The position numbers and the translations under genes are program-made. From Candidatus Saccharimonadota bacterium (GTDB lineage: Bacteria > Patescibacteriota > Saccharimonadia > Saccharimonadales > UBA4665): a stretch of DNA of 64,000 bases. The stretch's first letter is position 1, and every line of letters begins with the position of its first letter. The stretch is from assembly GCA_028289245.1 (NCBI GenBank), contig JAQGGT010000007.1, positions 62,001 to 126,000 of the forward strand, read 5' to 3'. Below, piece by piece: positions 1-7,584 of the stretch. The notes below the pieces were generated by a model. The model was not told the origin of the DNA. It did no database searches and saw only the letters and a list, made by a program, of their open reading frames with translations.

Positions 1-986
1 GCCGGGTCGTAATAGGTTGTGCTTGGCTGGATGACACCTTGATCGAGGGCAGCGGCCGTGGTGAGCGCTTTCATGGTTGAGCCGACCTCAATCGCATCGT
101 TAACGGCGTGGTTTTGGAAAATACCGACGTCCTTGCTATCGATGTCAAAGTACCTGGCCGGATCGTAGCTAGGGTAGTTGGCCATTGCCTTCACCGCCCC
201 GGTGCGCGGATCCATGATGATGGCGCTGCCGCTCGGTGCTTTGGCATTTTTAACACCTTTGGCCAAGATGGTTTCTAGTTGCTGCTGCATGGCCAAGTCG
301 AGCGTCAGCACGACGTCGTCACCCTTTTTGGCTGGTATTTCGGTATTGCTGGCACTGGAGGCCAGTGGTACACCGCTAATGTCAGTGATGGCTCTGAGCG
401 TACCCGGCGTGCCAGTTAGTTCCTTATTGAAGTACTCCTCAAGTCCGTAGCGACCAGTACCACTATCGTCGACAAAACCCAGAATTTGCGAGGCCAGTGT
501 GCCCTGCGGATAGGTCCGGTAATCTTGGGCCGTGGTACCAATGCCCGGCAGTTTTAGCTTCAGGATTTTGTCGTTTTGATCGGGTGTTAACTTCTTAGCC
601 AATACCGCGTAGCGGGTCTTTGGCGTCTGCAACAGTTTAGCCACGTCATCGGTATTACCGCCAACTATGGCCGTAATCTTAGCCGCGGTTTTGTAAGCGT
701 CCTTGACGTACGTTGGGTCACCGAATAAGGTGTAGAGCTTTTGGTTGAGCACGATGGGCACCAACTGGCCATCATCGTTAGCTTCGATCACCCCACGAGA
801 GGCCGGAATAATATACTGCTTAAGCTGGTCGCTCAGGGCGGCATTTTTAAAGTGGCCATAGCGGATCACCTGCACGTAAAATAGCCGGACGCCAAAAACC
901 GCCATTACAAGCAAGAGCACGCCGTACCAGATACGGACGCGCGTGACAGCTTTTATCGGATTCGTGTTTATATTTGGCAAAGCCAT
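1..986 (-). CDS. ftsI: Penicillin-binding protein (FtsI/PBP2b-like), C-terminus beyond window edge
   Basis: Septal-type peptidoglycan transpeptidase, anchored in the membrane with its catalytic domain outside. About 328 codons are visible. One membrane segment lies near residues 20-40, then a dimerisation region (about 55-230), and the transpeptidase domain starts near residue 250. The active-site SxxK motif is S-T-M-K with the serine at about residue 303; the SxN and KTG motifs lie past position 1. It follows the FtsL-like gene at the end of a dcw-type cluster. A TATACT -10 ends 8 nt before the ATG, so it probably also has its own leaderless transcript. The symbol follows gene order and domain layout; other class B PBPs are possible. 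Confidence 0.9.
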   Translation of the reverse strand, partial: MALPNINTNPIKAVTRVRIWYGVLLLVMAVFGVRLFYVQVIRYGHFKNAALSDQLKQYIIPASRGVIEANDDGQLVPIVLNQKLYTLFGDPTYVKDAYKTAAKITAIVGGNTDDVAKLLQTPKTRYAVLAKKLTPDQNDKILKLKLPGIGTTAQDYRTYPQGTLASQILGFVDDSGTGRYGLEEYFNKELTGTPGTLRAITDISGVPLASSASNTEIPAKKGDDVVLTLDLAMQQQLETILAKGVKNAKAPSGSAIIMDPRTGAVKAMANYPSYDPARYFDIDSKDVGIFQNHAVNDAIEVGSTMKALTTAAALDQGVIQPSTTYYDP

Positions 987-994
987 TAGCGTTT

Positions 995-1000
995 AGTATA
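995..1000 (-). promoter_or_regulatory. -10 box of an internal ftsI promoter
   Basis: TATACT on the minus strand, 8 nt before the ftsI-like ATG at 986. No clear -35. A leaderless transcript is inferred. Confidence 0.45.
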
Positions 1001-1029
1001 CCTCAAATGGCTGCTAGAAACTACCTTGG

Positions 1030-1377
1030 CTAGTTTTGCAATGAGTCACTTGGCGCTACCGACACCATGTTCTTGGCGACGTCACTATTTTGAACTCGGC
1101 TGAGCGATTGCAAGCGAGCCGAAGCCACTTCGAGGTCATCGTGTTCGCTCTTGAGTGCCGTCTGGCGCTCCTGCAAACCATTAATTTGGTAGCCGTAGGC
1201 GTTCGTTTTGGTGACCTGGGTAAGGTACAAGAGACCAAGCAAGCAGGCCAAGACGATGAGGATAATGGTGTTGGAAACCGGGCCAAGAGTACGCGCGGTA
1301 GGTCGGAAACTAACGGAATTCTGGTTGCGCCCGACAAAGCGGCTACGGTTCATGCTTAAACTACTTGAATATGTCAT
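1030..1377 (-). CDS. ftsL: FtsL-like small bitopic division protein
   Basis: A 115-residue protein with a basic N-terminus, one membrane segment (about residues 37-55) and a polar, probably coiled-coil extracytoplasmic tail (about 60-105). That is the FtsL/DivIC layout, and the gene sits between rsmH and ftsI as ftsL does in dcw clusters. In the family this protein joins the divisome and helps activate septal PBP. FtsL sequences are poorly conserved, so the call rests on position and topology. The ATG at 1377 has an A/G-rich AAAGAAG upstream; a later ATG at 1353 has no such signal and is less likely. Confidence 0.72.
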   Translation of the reverse strand: MTYSSSLSMNRSRFVGRNQNSVSFRPTARTLGPVSNTIILIVLACLLGLLYLTQVTKTNAYGYQINGLQERQTALKSEHDDLEVASARLQSLSRVQNSDVAKNMVSVAPSDSLQN

Positions 1378-1408
1378 GTTTGCTTCTTTTTGTATTTATA
1401 TTTGTGGG

Positions 1409-1438
1409 GCCAGCCCTGCCATGAGCGGCAGGGCTGGC
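1409..1438. other. Perfect 12-bp inverted repeat between a tiny ORF and ftsL
   Basis: Arms at 1409-1420 and 1427-1438 (GCCAGCCCTGCC and its complement) with a 6-nt loop. The stem is GC-rich but neither strand has a T-tract after it, so it is not a classical intrinsic terminator. It lies between the tiny ORF stop (1458) and the ftsL start (1377) and could pause, attenuate or process the dcw transcript. Confidence 0.6.
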
Positions 1439-1457
1439 GAGGTACTAGTGGGGTCGA

Positions 1458-1517
1458 TTAAACGACTTTGACTACTACTTTGTAGGCACGGGATGTGCTT
1501 TTGACCTGGATAGGCAT
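1458..1517 (-). CDS. Possible 19-residue ORF in the dcw cluster
   Basis: ATG at 1517 to TAA at 1458. It encodes M-P-I-Q-V-K-S-T-S-R-A-Y-K-V-V-V-K-V-V, a basic, valine-rich peptide. A good ribosome-binding site (AAAGGG, 6 nt before ATG) precedes it, better than those of rsmH or ftsL. It starts 29 nt after the rsmH stop and is followed by the hairpin at 1409-1438. It could be a real microprotein or a leader peptide coupling translation to ftsL expression. No family is recognised; an open frame this short can occur by chance, but the SD and spacing argue for translation. Confidence 0.38.
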   Translation of the reverse strand: MPIQVKSTSRAYKVVVKVV

Positions 1518-1545
1518 GCTAGTCCCTTTCTAAGCTATTTTTGGC

Positions 1546-2442
1546 TTATTTATTTTTGACTGCGGCGCGCAACTTGGCGCTGCGAGCTCGCGGGTTGGTA
1601 ACTATTTCGTTGGGTCCGGCTACGACCGGTCGCTTCGTCAGGAGTCGTAATTCGGCATCGTATCTATCCCCTGCTATGTCAGCCAGATATCGTTTAACAA
1701 GGCGATCCTCTAGGCTATGGAAACTTATAATGGCCAGGTGTCCGCCAGGGTTTAACAAACGCAACATGTTCGGTAAGGTCCGCTCGAGGAGCCCCAGTTC
1801 ATCATTGACGGCTATGCGCAATGCCTGGAAGGTTCTGGTCGCGGGGTGCGTTTTGCTATACCCTGGCCACTGTCGTGCAACAATTTCTGCTAATTCGGAA
1901 GTCGTGGAGAGCGGTCTGGCTTCAGCGATGGCATGGGCAATTTGCTTGGCCTTCGGTTCTTCGCCGTAGTGCTTTAGAATGTCGGTCAGTTCAGATTCGC
2001 TATAGGTATTTACCATTATTTCTGCGGTCAGCAGTTGCCGGCGATCCATGCGCATATCGAGTGGTCCCGATTCGCTAAACATGAAACCGCGATTGGCTTG
2101 GTTTAGATGTGGTGATGATACGCCAAGGTCGGCCAAAATCATGTCGAATTGTAGTCCGTCATCCACCAGTTGTTGGCTGGCTGTGTAAAAGTCGTCGTTC
2201 ATGATTCGGGGACTGCTTCCCTGGAAGACAGTGCGTAGTTCCTGCACGGCATTCTCGTCACGGTCGACAAGTACAGCCCTGTCGGGGGCGTGGGTATGAG
2301 AAATAATCGCCGAAGCGTGGCCACCGTAGCCGGCCGTCAGATCGAGGTAGCTATCCTCGGGTTCTGGTGCCAAATACGTAATGACTTCGTCGAGCAATAC
2401 AGGTACATGTAGTTGGTTATTTTGGTTTTTGTTTTGGTGCAT
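1546..2442 (-). CDS. rsmH: 16S rRNA (cytosine1402-N4)-methyltransferase RsmH (MraW)
   Basis: SAM-dependent methyltransferase that N4-methylates C1402 in the ribosomal P site. Seen: the N-terminal H-V-P-V-L-L-D-E-V, the SAM loop D-L-T-A-G-Y-G-G-H-A (about 35-44), and the motif-IV region D-L-G-V-S-S-P-H-L near residue 106. The C-terminal block S-F-H-S-L-E-D-R is diagnostic. At 298 aa it is near the family length (about 310). It follows mraZ as in most dcw clusters but with an unusual 347-bp gap. The first codons themselves contain the A/C-rich repeat found in the upstream gap, giving an Asn/Gln/Lys-rich N-terminus; no strong SD is seen. Confidence 0.96.
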   Translation of the reverse strand: MHQNKNQNNQLHVPVLLDEVITYLAPEPEDSYLDLTAGYGGHASAIISHTHAPDRAVLVDRDENAVQELRTVFQGSSPRIMNDDFYTASQQLVDDGLQFDMILADLGVSSPHLNQANRGFMFSESGPLDMRMDRRQLLTAEIMVNTYSESELTDILKHYGEEPKAKQIAHAIAEARPLSTTSELAEIVARQWPGYSKTHPATRTFQALRIAVNDELGLLERTLPNMLRLLNPGGHLAIISFHSLEDRLVKRYLADIAGDRYDAELRLLTKRPVVAGPNEIVTNPRARSAKLRAAVKNK

Positions 2443-2789
2443 CTATTCTTTGGTTTTTGTTTTTGAATACGAGATCACCTATTCAGCAGCCAACTTTTTG
2501 TTTTTTTGGATGGTTTTTGTTTTTGTGTAGACTACCGCTCATGTGTAAAAAAGGAACAGACAACTATCGCTAGTTGCCGAACTTTTTACGAGTTGTAGTC
2601 AAAAGTGTTTGAGAGACTTATGTGTGAGGTGGAGTTTTGGGAGGTGTTTTACAAGGTGCGAGGGTTTTTTTGGTGGTTTGCCCCAAGGTGCCACTGTTGA
2701 CTGCCGAATAGCTGAACTCGAAGGTGTTCGTGTTTGTTTTAGTTGTTAAGGAGCGTCTACAATTTGGGTTTGTGCTGCCTGAGCCGCCC
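2443..2789 (-). other. 347-bp mraZ-rsmH intergenic region with A/C-rich repeats
   Basis: No credible gene. Read on the minus strand it carries copies of an A/C-rich element, CAAAAACAAAAACC, at about 2450-2466 and 2507-2524, with variants at about 2484-2500 and 2726-2740. Another copy overlaps the first rsmH codons (about 2420-2438) and one lies in the mraZ leader (about 3184-3197). A short inverted repeat, CAACTA/TAGTTG, lies at 2561-2566/2571-2576. No intrinsic terminator is visible. It may be a long unstructured 5' leader for rsmH or a processing region. Confidence 0.55.
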
Positions 2790-3161
2790 TTAGTCGGATA
2801 GTTCAGCGGCGACGATACGCCAGTACTGGCCTACGCCAATGGCGACTACGTCGCGGTCGATCGACGCGTAATCAAGCAAATGTTGCTCGAGCGTCACTCG
2901 TCCCTGCTTGCCGTCCGGTCGCACTTCGACTTTGCCTTTGCGGAATTGCACGTTTAGATCGGCAATGCGCTCGTCGAGAATGTCGCCGGCCAATCGTGGC
3001 TCGACTAAGTTGTTCCACACATCCATTGGATAGAGGTGCAGATATTTGCCAAAGCCTCGCGTAACGACTGCGCCGCTCGCAAACTGGTCTCGAAGTTCGG
3101 TCGGTATAGTTAACCGCCGCTTGTCATCCAGCTTCCGTTCAAAGTAGTCTACGGTGGCCAT
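2790..3161 (-). CDS. mraZ: Transcriptional regulator MraZ
   Basis: DNA-binding regulator of the dcw cluster with two AbrB-like (MraZ) half-domains. The first repeat contains the typical D-D-K-R-R-L-T-I-P segment (about residues 12-20); the second (about 70-115) has G-R-V-T-L. The protein is 123 aa, slightly short for the family (about 140), and its C-terminus ends just after the second fold. The ATG at 3161 has an SD (AGGGAG, 3 nt away). Four MraZ-box-like repeats lie 58-103 bp upstream, consistent with autoregulation as known in E. coli and Mollicutes. Confidence 0.93.
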   Translation of the reverse strand: MATVDYFERKLDDKRRLTIPTELRDQFASGAVVTRGFGKYLHLYPMDVWNNLVEPRLAGDILDERIADLNVQFRKGKVEVRPDGKQGRVTLEQHLLDYASIDRDVVAIGVGQYWRIVAAELSD

Positions 3162-3218
3162 TGGCTCCCTGTTAATTGCTAGTGGTTTTTGTTTTGTAGG
3201 AGGTTGCCTTTTTTGGCT

Positions 3219-3264
3219 ACCCCGTTTTACCCACTAACAAGAGCATACTACCCACGCTCACCCC
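3219..3264 (-). promoter_or_regulatory. Putative MraZ operator: two pairs of (T/G)GGGT boxes
   Basis: On the minus strand the boxes are GGGGT (3260-3264), TGGGT (3250-3254), TGGGT (3229-3233) and GGGGT (3219-3223). Within each pair they repeat every 10 bp, and the two pairs are 21 bp apart, so all could sit on one DNA face. Known MraZ sites in E. coli are TGGGN direct repeats with 5-bp spacers, which this matches. The operator role is inferred. Confidence 0.6.
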
Positions 3265-3282
3265 CCGCAATACACTTTAAGC

Positions 3283-3310
3283 AAAAAAGGTGGTGTTTTT
3301 GACACCACCT
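3283..3310 (-). terminator. Intrinsic terminator after the 198-aa exported protein gene
   Basis: Arms AGGTGGTG (3288-3295) and CACCACCT (3303-3310) with a short loop. On the minus strand the stem is followed by TTTTTT (3288-3283). It ends the 4220-3351 operon and insulates the mraZ promoter. Confidence 0.88.
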
Positions 3311-3350
3311 CTTATTTAGGATCTTACTGACCCCTGTTAACGCTTATGCT

Positions 3351-3947
3351 TTACTTTGCGTTGGGGCCATTAAGTTGAGCGACCGGCATAGTGTAGCTGA
3401 ACGACTGGCCGTTTTCGGACGCTGTCAGCTGGCCGTCACCGCCTAGGGTTACGGGATACGAATCACCGCGATACACTTTAGCGTCCTGGTAAAATGCGGC
3501 GTGATCCTGCTCCGAGGCAGCCGTAAAGTCGACAAACTCGACACCTGCTTTGACGATCGCGTCGGGGCTCGTTAATTTACTAGCATCTGTACCAGCGGGC
3601 ATTACCGCGTACCAAGTGTGACCATCTTTGGTGGGCACGTGCGGCGCACTGCCAAAACTCATGGTGACACCCTGAGGAACGGTATCAACCACATTATTGG
3701 CTTCGCCATCGTTAGAAGTACCGTCGAGGTGTTCGGGGCTACTACGTAGCTTTGTGTGCGGCTGGAGAACGATAACACCATTAGCAGCGGCGTCAATTCG
3801 ATTTAGCGCCTGACGGGCAGTTTCGGCCTGTACCTTACGTTCACCGTGCTCTGCGCTCTGGTTAACGTGGTTCAATACCACGCCACCGAGTGCGATTGCC
3901 GTCGCAACAGCTAAGGCACCGCCTACTTTTTCTTTAGTGATTTTCAT
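3351..3947 (-). CDS. Membrane-anchored exported protein, unknown function
   Basis: A 198-aa protein with a short basic start and one hydrophobic segment (about residues 8-26), then a charged linker and a mostly beta-type polar domain. The segment with K-L-R-S-S-P near residue 68 resembles the opening of SH3-like cell-wall domains, which is only suggestive. No catalytic motif. It has an SD (AAAGGAG about 10 nt before ATG), is second in a two-gene operon with another exported protein 15 bp upstream, and is followed by a clear terminator. Confidence 0.72.
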   Translation of the reverse strand: MKITKEKVGGALAVATAIALGGVVLNHVNQSAEHGERKVQAETARQALNRIDAAANGVIVLQPHTKLRSSPEHLDGTSNDGEANNVVDTVPQGVTMSFGSAPHVPTKDGHTWYAVMPAGTDASKLTSPDAIVKAGVEFVDFTAASEQDHAAFYQDAKVYRGDSYPVTLGGDGQLTASENGQSFSYTMPVAQLNGPNAK

Positions 3948-3962
3948 ACTATTCGTGCTCCT

Positions 3963-4220
3963 TTACAAGCTTGCCGAGCGCGATGGGGTGCGCTGCGAGG
4001 TGTTATAGCTAATGTAATGTGGACCTGATTCCTCGCGCTCGCGGCGCTGAGCAGTCATGCCCTCTTCGCGGGGTGTTTCCTGGGCGGTAACGGCTGCGAG
4101 TACCGGCTCAGGCAAAACGATAGTGCTCAGCACTGCGGCGGTAGTCATAACTGTTAAGCCTAGGCTGTGGGCGAAGTCTTTAACATTTTGGTTTGTATTT
4201 TTGGTGTTTATGTTTACCAT
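3963..4220 (-). CDS. Small secreted protein with cleavable signal peptide
   Basis: 85 residues from the ATG at 4220. A hydrophobic stretch (about residues 18-40) ends in a V-L-A-A-like cleavage site, leaving a mature peptide of about 45 residues rich in Arg, Glu and Ser. The frame is open further upstream to a TTG at 4259, but that TTG is the -35 box TTGACA of a good promoter, so 4220 is the better start. First gene of a two-gene exported-protein operon. Function unknown. Confidence 0.62.
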   Translation of the reverse strand: MVNINTKNTNQNVKDFAHSLGLTVMTTAAVLSTIVLPEPVLAAVTAQETPREEGMTAQRREREESGPHYISYNTSQRTPSRSASL

Positions 4221-4230
4221 AACAGTAATC

Positions 4231-4259
4231 ACTCTACCAAATATTGCGGGTTTTGTCAA
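4231..4259 (-). promoter_or_regulatory. Promoter of the small secreted-protein operon (leaderless)
   Basis: -35 TTGACA (4254-4259), 17-bp spacer, -10 TAGAGT (4231-4236); the ATG at 4220 is 10 nt after the -10. Predicted 5' UTR is 0-5 nt. Confidence 0.68.
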
Positions 4260-4304
4260 GGTTATGCTTTGAGAGTATCCACCTTCTCTCTTTTGTAGTA
4301 TAGC

Positions 4305-5297
4305 TTAGTTTTTTGGGATAGTTTTGAGGATGGCCTGGGCAACCTTTTCGGCGTCGTGACGAATGAGTGAGCGGTTGATGAAGCTGTCGTTAGGGTCGCG
4401 GGCGATTGGCGCTGTCGACAAAAAATCGCCACCAACGGCGTGATAGCTGGCCTGCTGGAGCGCTTGCTCATCGATGGCGACTGGGTATTCATGCTCGAGG
4501 GCGTACTTTTCGAGCAGCGGGCCGGTCGGCAGGTTGGTGTTGTAGAGCACGGTGTCGATAATGCCGGCGGCCGTCAAGCGCTCAATCTCGCTGGCATAAT
4601 CGTGGACGGCAAAGCCGGCGGTGTGATTGGGCTTATTAACGAGGTTACAGACAAAGACTATGGGCGCGGCGGTCTGTTGCAAGACTTCGGCCACGCCATC
4701 AACGATAAGCGCTGGAACTAACGAGGCATAGAGGTTGCCCGGGGCTATCACCACGATGTCGGCGTCGAGAATCGCCTGGCGTGCGTCGGCAGTAATGGTA
4801 GCCGGCGTATCCAGATAAAGATCGGGGTTACTCCTAGCGGGAATGGCGGTAAGCTCGACGGCTCGCTGGCCGTGAATGTCTTCGCCGTCGAGGCGCAGGC
4901 TGAGCTTGCAATCGTCGAGGGTGATCGGCAGTACCCTGCCCTGGATGTTGAGTACTTCGCCCGCCATGCGCACGGCGTCATCGAAGCGGCTAGTCATGGT
5001 CTCGACGGCGCTGAGGAAGATATTGCCAAAGGAGTGACCTTCAAAGCTGCCGGTGGGAAAGCGAAAGGTAAATAAGTCGCGTAGTTCCTGTGAGGCATTG
5101 CTGAGCGCCACCAAGCATTGGCGAACATCGCCTGGAGGTAAGACGCCGAGCTCGTCGCGGAGCACACCGGTGGAACCACCGTCGTCGGCCATGTTGACGA
5201 TGGCCGAGATATTCGGCGTGTAGTTTTTGAGCGCCTGCAGCAAGGTGTAACTGCCGGTGCCGCCGCCGATAAGCGCGATTTTGGGTGTGGGTTTCAT
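4305..5297 (-). CDS. yvcK: YvcK/CofD-family UDP-sugar-binding protein (gluconeogenesis factor)
   Basis: YvcK proteins bind UDP-GlcNAc and help route carbon into cell-wall synthesis; the related CofD is a lactyl-phosphate transferase. Seen: N-terminal I-G-G-G-T-G (about 10-15), N-M-A-D-D-G-G-S-T-G near 35-45, L-P-P-G-D-V-R (about 53-59), G-H-S-F-G-N near 86, and the A-P-G-N-L-Y block in the middle. At 330 aa it is the usual YvcK length. It is monocistronic here, not in the usual rapZ-yvcK-whiA order, although dcw genes lie close by. Confidence 0.9.
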   Translation of the reverse strand: MKPTPKIALIGGGTGSYTLLQALKNYTPNISAIVNMADDGGSTGVLRDELGVLPPGDVRQCLVALSNASQELRDLFTFRFPTGSFEGHSFGNIFLSAVETMTSRFDDAVRMAGEVLNIQGRVLPITLDDCKLSLRLDGEDIHGQRAVELTAIPARSNPDLYLDTPATITADARQAILDADIVVIAPGNLYASLVPALIVDGVAEVLQQTAAPIVFVCNLVNKPNHTAGFAVHDYASEIERLTAAGIIDTVLYNTNLPTGPLLEKYALEHEYPVAIDEQALQQASYHAVGGDFLSTAPIARDPNDSFINRSLIRHDAEKVAQAILKTIPKN

Positions 5298-5304
5298 ACC
5301 TTTT

Positions 5305-5310
5305 ATGATA
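5305..5310 (-). promoter_or_regulatory. Extended -10 of yvcK promoter (leaderless)
   Basis: TGC-TATCAT ending 7 nt before the yvcK ATG at 5297; -35 weak. Confidence 0.5.
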
Positions 5311-5313
5311 GCA

Positions 5314-6189
5314 CTAGCTCGCCGGGGCTAGCGCGTCCAGCTGGCTGAGCTCTTCGGCACTGAGCTCGAGGTCGGCAGCAGCGATGTTGTCCTGGAGATG
5401 CTCGAGAGACGAGGTACCGGGAATGGGCAAAATAACCGGCGAGTGCGCCAGCAACCACGCGAGGGCGACTTGGTGAGCGGTAGCATCGTGAGCCTCAGCT
5501 ACCTTGGTCACGGTGTCGTGTTGCAGATCCTTCTGGCCGCCCCCAACCGGGAAATATGGGATGAAGGCAATATTGTTTTGCTCGCACAGCCTGAGAACGT
5601 CCTCGTGTTCGCGGTTGAAGACATTGTAATTGTTTTGCACGCTGACGAATTTGCCAAGTTGCATGGCCTGTTCGAAATGTTCGGGCTCAATATTGCTGAG
5701 GCCAATGTGACGAATTTTGCCTTCTTTTTGTAGCTCGAGGAGCGCCTTAAACGAATCAGCAAACGGCACATTCTTGTCGACCGTGTGAAGCTGGTAAAGA
5801 TCAATACGGTTAAGTTTGAGCCGACGAAGGCTGGCCTCACATGCCTGGCGGAGATGTTCCGGGCTGCAATCGGCCGTCCAAATGCCTGGGCCACGACGTG
5901 TCATACCGCCTTTGGTGGCGATGACGAGACCATCATAGGGCGCCAGCGTTTCGGCGAGTAAGTCCTCCGACGTTTCCGGCCCATAGGCGTCAGCTGTATC
6001 GATAAGATTGACGTCAAGTTCGATAGCCTCGAGAAGTATCTTTTGGGCAAGCTCGTGATCATCGAACGCGCCCCAGACACCCTGCCCGGTGAGACGCATG
6101 GCGCCGAAGCCTAGGCGATTAATGTGAAAATCGCCGACCATGACGGTGCCGGCGTTGAGGGCCGAGACTTTACCGAGCGAGTCAGTCAT
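5314..6189 (-). CDS. Aldo/keto reductase
   Basis: NAD(P)H-dependent oxidoreductase with a TIM-barrel fold, 291 aa. Seen: G-F-G-A-M-R-L-T near residue 28, the catalytic D-T-A-D-A-Y-G block (about 65, Asp and Tyr of the tetrad), K at A-T-K-G-G (about 93), L-Y-Q-L-H (the His) near 133, and I-P-I-P-G-T-S at the C-terminus for cofactor phosphate. Its ATG overlaps the stop of the MBL hydrolase by 4 nt, so the two are translationally coupled. Substrate unknown. Confidence 0.93.
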   Translation of the reverse strand: MTDSLGKVSALNAGTVMVGDFHINRLGFGAMRLTGQGVWGAFDDHELAQKILLEAIELDVNLIDTADAYGPETSEDLLAETLAPYDGLVIATKGGMTRRGPGIWTADCSPEHLRQACEASLRRLKLNRIDLYQLHTVDKNVPFADSFKALLELQKEGKIRHIGLSNIEPEHFEQAMQLGKFVSVQNNYNVFNREHEDVLRLCEQNNIAFIPYFPVGGGQKDLQHDTVTKVAEAHDATAHQVALAWLLAHSPVILPIPGTSSLEHLQDNIAAADLELSAEELSQLDALAPAS

Positions 6190-6848
6190 GAGCGAACAGG
6201 CTCCGCTACCACTGCATCAATTACTAAGGGCTCGCCCGTCTCAGGCTTGAGAAAGGTGATACCTTGCGCCTGGAACGTCCGCTCAAGTTCATTATAAGTG
6301 GATTGGCGGGCTTCTTCGCTCCAATGCCAGTCGTGAATCGGGATGATGTACGCTGGCTTTAGCGTAAGTGCCAGTTGCACGGCTTTGATGACAGATCCCC
6401 AAGGCCCGGTGACCGGCAATGCCAGAATGGTCTTCGTCTCACTAAAGCTATGACTATCACCTGGATGGGTTAGGCTGTCGAGGTAGTGAACGCCAATTTC
6501 TTCGGGCTGCGGATATAACGGCGAGACATCCTCGTGCGGAGAATCAAAAAAGACTATACCGTCAGTTTCTTCGTCGGTGGCGGTGATGTTTTCATTGCTG
6601 AGGGCGGCGATAACATCATCGGGAGCCGTGATTCGAACTTGCGGGAATTTGGCAACGAGCTTCTTGACGAGTTCTAGGCTAAAGTGGTCACCATGAGAGT
6701 GGGTAATAATGATATCGTCTAGAAACTCAAGGGCTTCTATATCGAGCACTGATTCGCTCATCATACCGGGGTCGAATAGAGCCGTCCTGTTAACTGGTTC
6801 TGGCATCTCAACCAGCAAACAAGAGTGCTTAAACTTTGTTATCTTCAC
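6186..6848 (-). CDS. Metallo-beta-lactamase-fold hydrolase (UlaG-like)
   Basis: 220 aa. The metal motif T-H-S-H-G-D-H lies near residue 50, a further His is at the G-D-S-H region (about 130), and a D-W-H-W near 174 may complete the site. The short opening H-S-C-L-L-V is typical of the UlaG/YtkL-like MBL branch. It probably hydrolyses a phosphodiester or lactone; substrate unknown. GTG start with a strong SD (AGGAG, 8 nt). First gene of an operon with the aldo/keto reductase. Confidence 0.88.
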   Translation of the reverse strand: MKITKFKHSCLLVEMPEPVNRTALFDPGMMSESVLDIEALEFLDDIIITHSHGDHFSLELVKKLVAKFPQVRITAPDDVIAALSNENITATDEETDGIVFFDSPHEDVSPLYPQPEEIGVHYLDSLTHPGDSHSFSETKTILALPVTGPWGSVIKAVQLALTLKPAYIIPIHDWHWSEEARQSTYNELERTFQAQGITFLKPETGEPLVIDAVVAEPVRS

Positions 6849-6946
6849 GAGAGTCTCTCCTTTTTTTGGCTATCGACTCTAGTTATACCAAACGGCAGCT
6901 AGACTGACTGTAAAATAAACGACTTAGGCCCTACATTGCTATTGTA

Positions 6947-7573
6947 TTATTTGCGTTTGCGATCGTGATAGGCCAGCTGACGACGCTGTTGGTCGAGGCG
7001 TATGATTTTAGCCTCAAATGGCTTCAGTAAGCTGGAGTACTGCCAGTTTGGCGTCATAATTTTCTCTAATTTGCCTTGCTCTTCAAGGTACTCTGCCAAG
7101 CTGAAGAAATCGCCGTCACCCGAAACAATCAATGCTTTACTATAGTTTGGTATTTCCTTCATGGCATAGAGCACTAGTTCAGCGTCGACGTTGCCCTTAA
7201 TGATGGGCTTATCTTTGTCTTTTTCGCTGACCGGCTGCTCGGGCCGGACGACTTCGCCGCCATCGGCAACCGCTCGGTCGTGCACTTGCTGGGTAATATC
7301 TACGGTTGGCTTCAGTACTACCAGGTAGCCATGCTCATACATTCGTTCGTAGAGAGATTCATTCTCACTCATGTAGCCGATAAACATATAGGCATGCGTG
7401 ACATTGTAGTTTTGTCGTAAGTACTCGCGGAATTTACGCCAATCCATCTTCCAACCCATGCGCTGGACACCCAGATTGAGGTTTTGGCTGTCGATGAAGG
7501 CGTAGTTACCCTGGGCTGGTTTCTTTTTTCGTATAAATCGAGTTGCCGCGATAGTGTTGTTCTCCTGACTCAA
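6947..7573 (-). CDS. NYN (LabA/DUF88) domain protein, putative RNase
   Basis: 208 aa. NYN domains are PIN-like, Mg-dependent nucleases. Seen: N-terminal strand with F-I-D-S-Q-N (first Asp near residue 29), a middle G-N-V-D-A-E acidic site near 127, and the V-S-G-D-G-D-F motif (about 150-156), the usual three acidic clusters. A basic C-terminal tail may bind nucleic acid. The only in-frame start is a TTG at 7573 whose first base falls in a TATGAT sequence, so the exact start is doubtful. It follows the SipW gene by 11 bp and may be co-transcribed. Confidence 0.82.
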   Translation of the reverse strand: MSQENNTIAATRFIRKKKPAQGNYAFIDSQNLNLGVQRMGWKMDWRKFREYLRQNYNVTHAYMFIGYMSENESLYERMYEHGYLVVLKPTVDITQQVHDRAVADGGEVVRPEQPVSEKDKDKPIIKGNVDAELVLYAMKEIPNYSKALIVSGDGDFFSLAEYLEEQGKLEKIMTPNWQYSSLLKPFEAKIIRLDQQRRQLAYHDRKRK

Positions 7574-7584
7574 TCATACACTAA

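Noticed and set aside
1409-1438. Intrinsic terminator
   Set aside because: The stem is strong but no T-tract follows on either strand, and the dcw genes continue downstream.
2480-2540. Short minus-strand ORF with Lys/Asn residues in the mraZ-rsmH gap
   Set aside because: No SD or promoter; codons simply translate the A/C-rich repeat.
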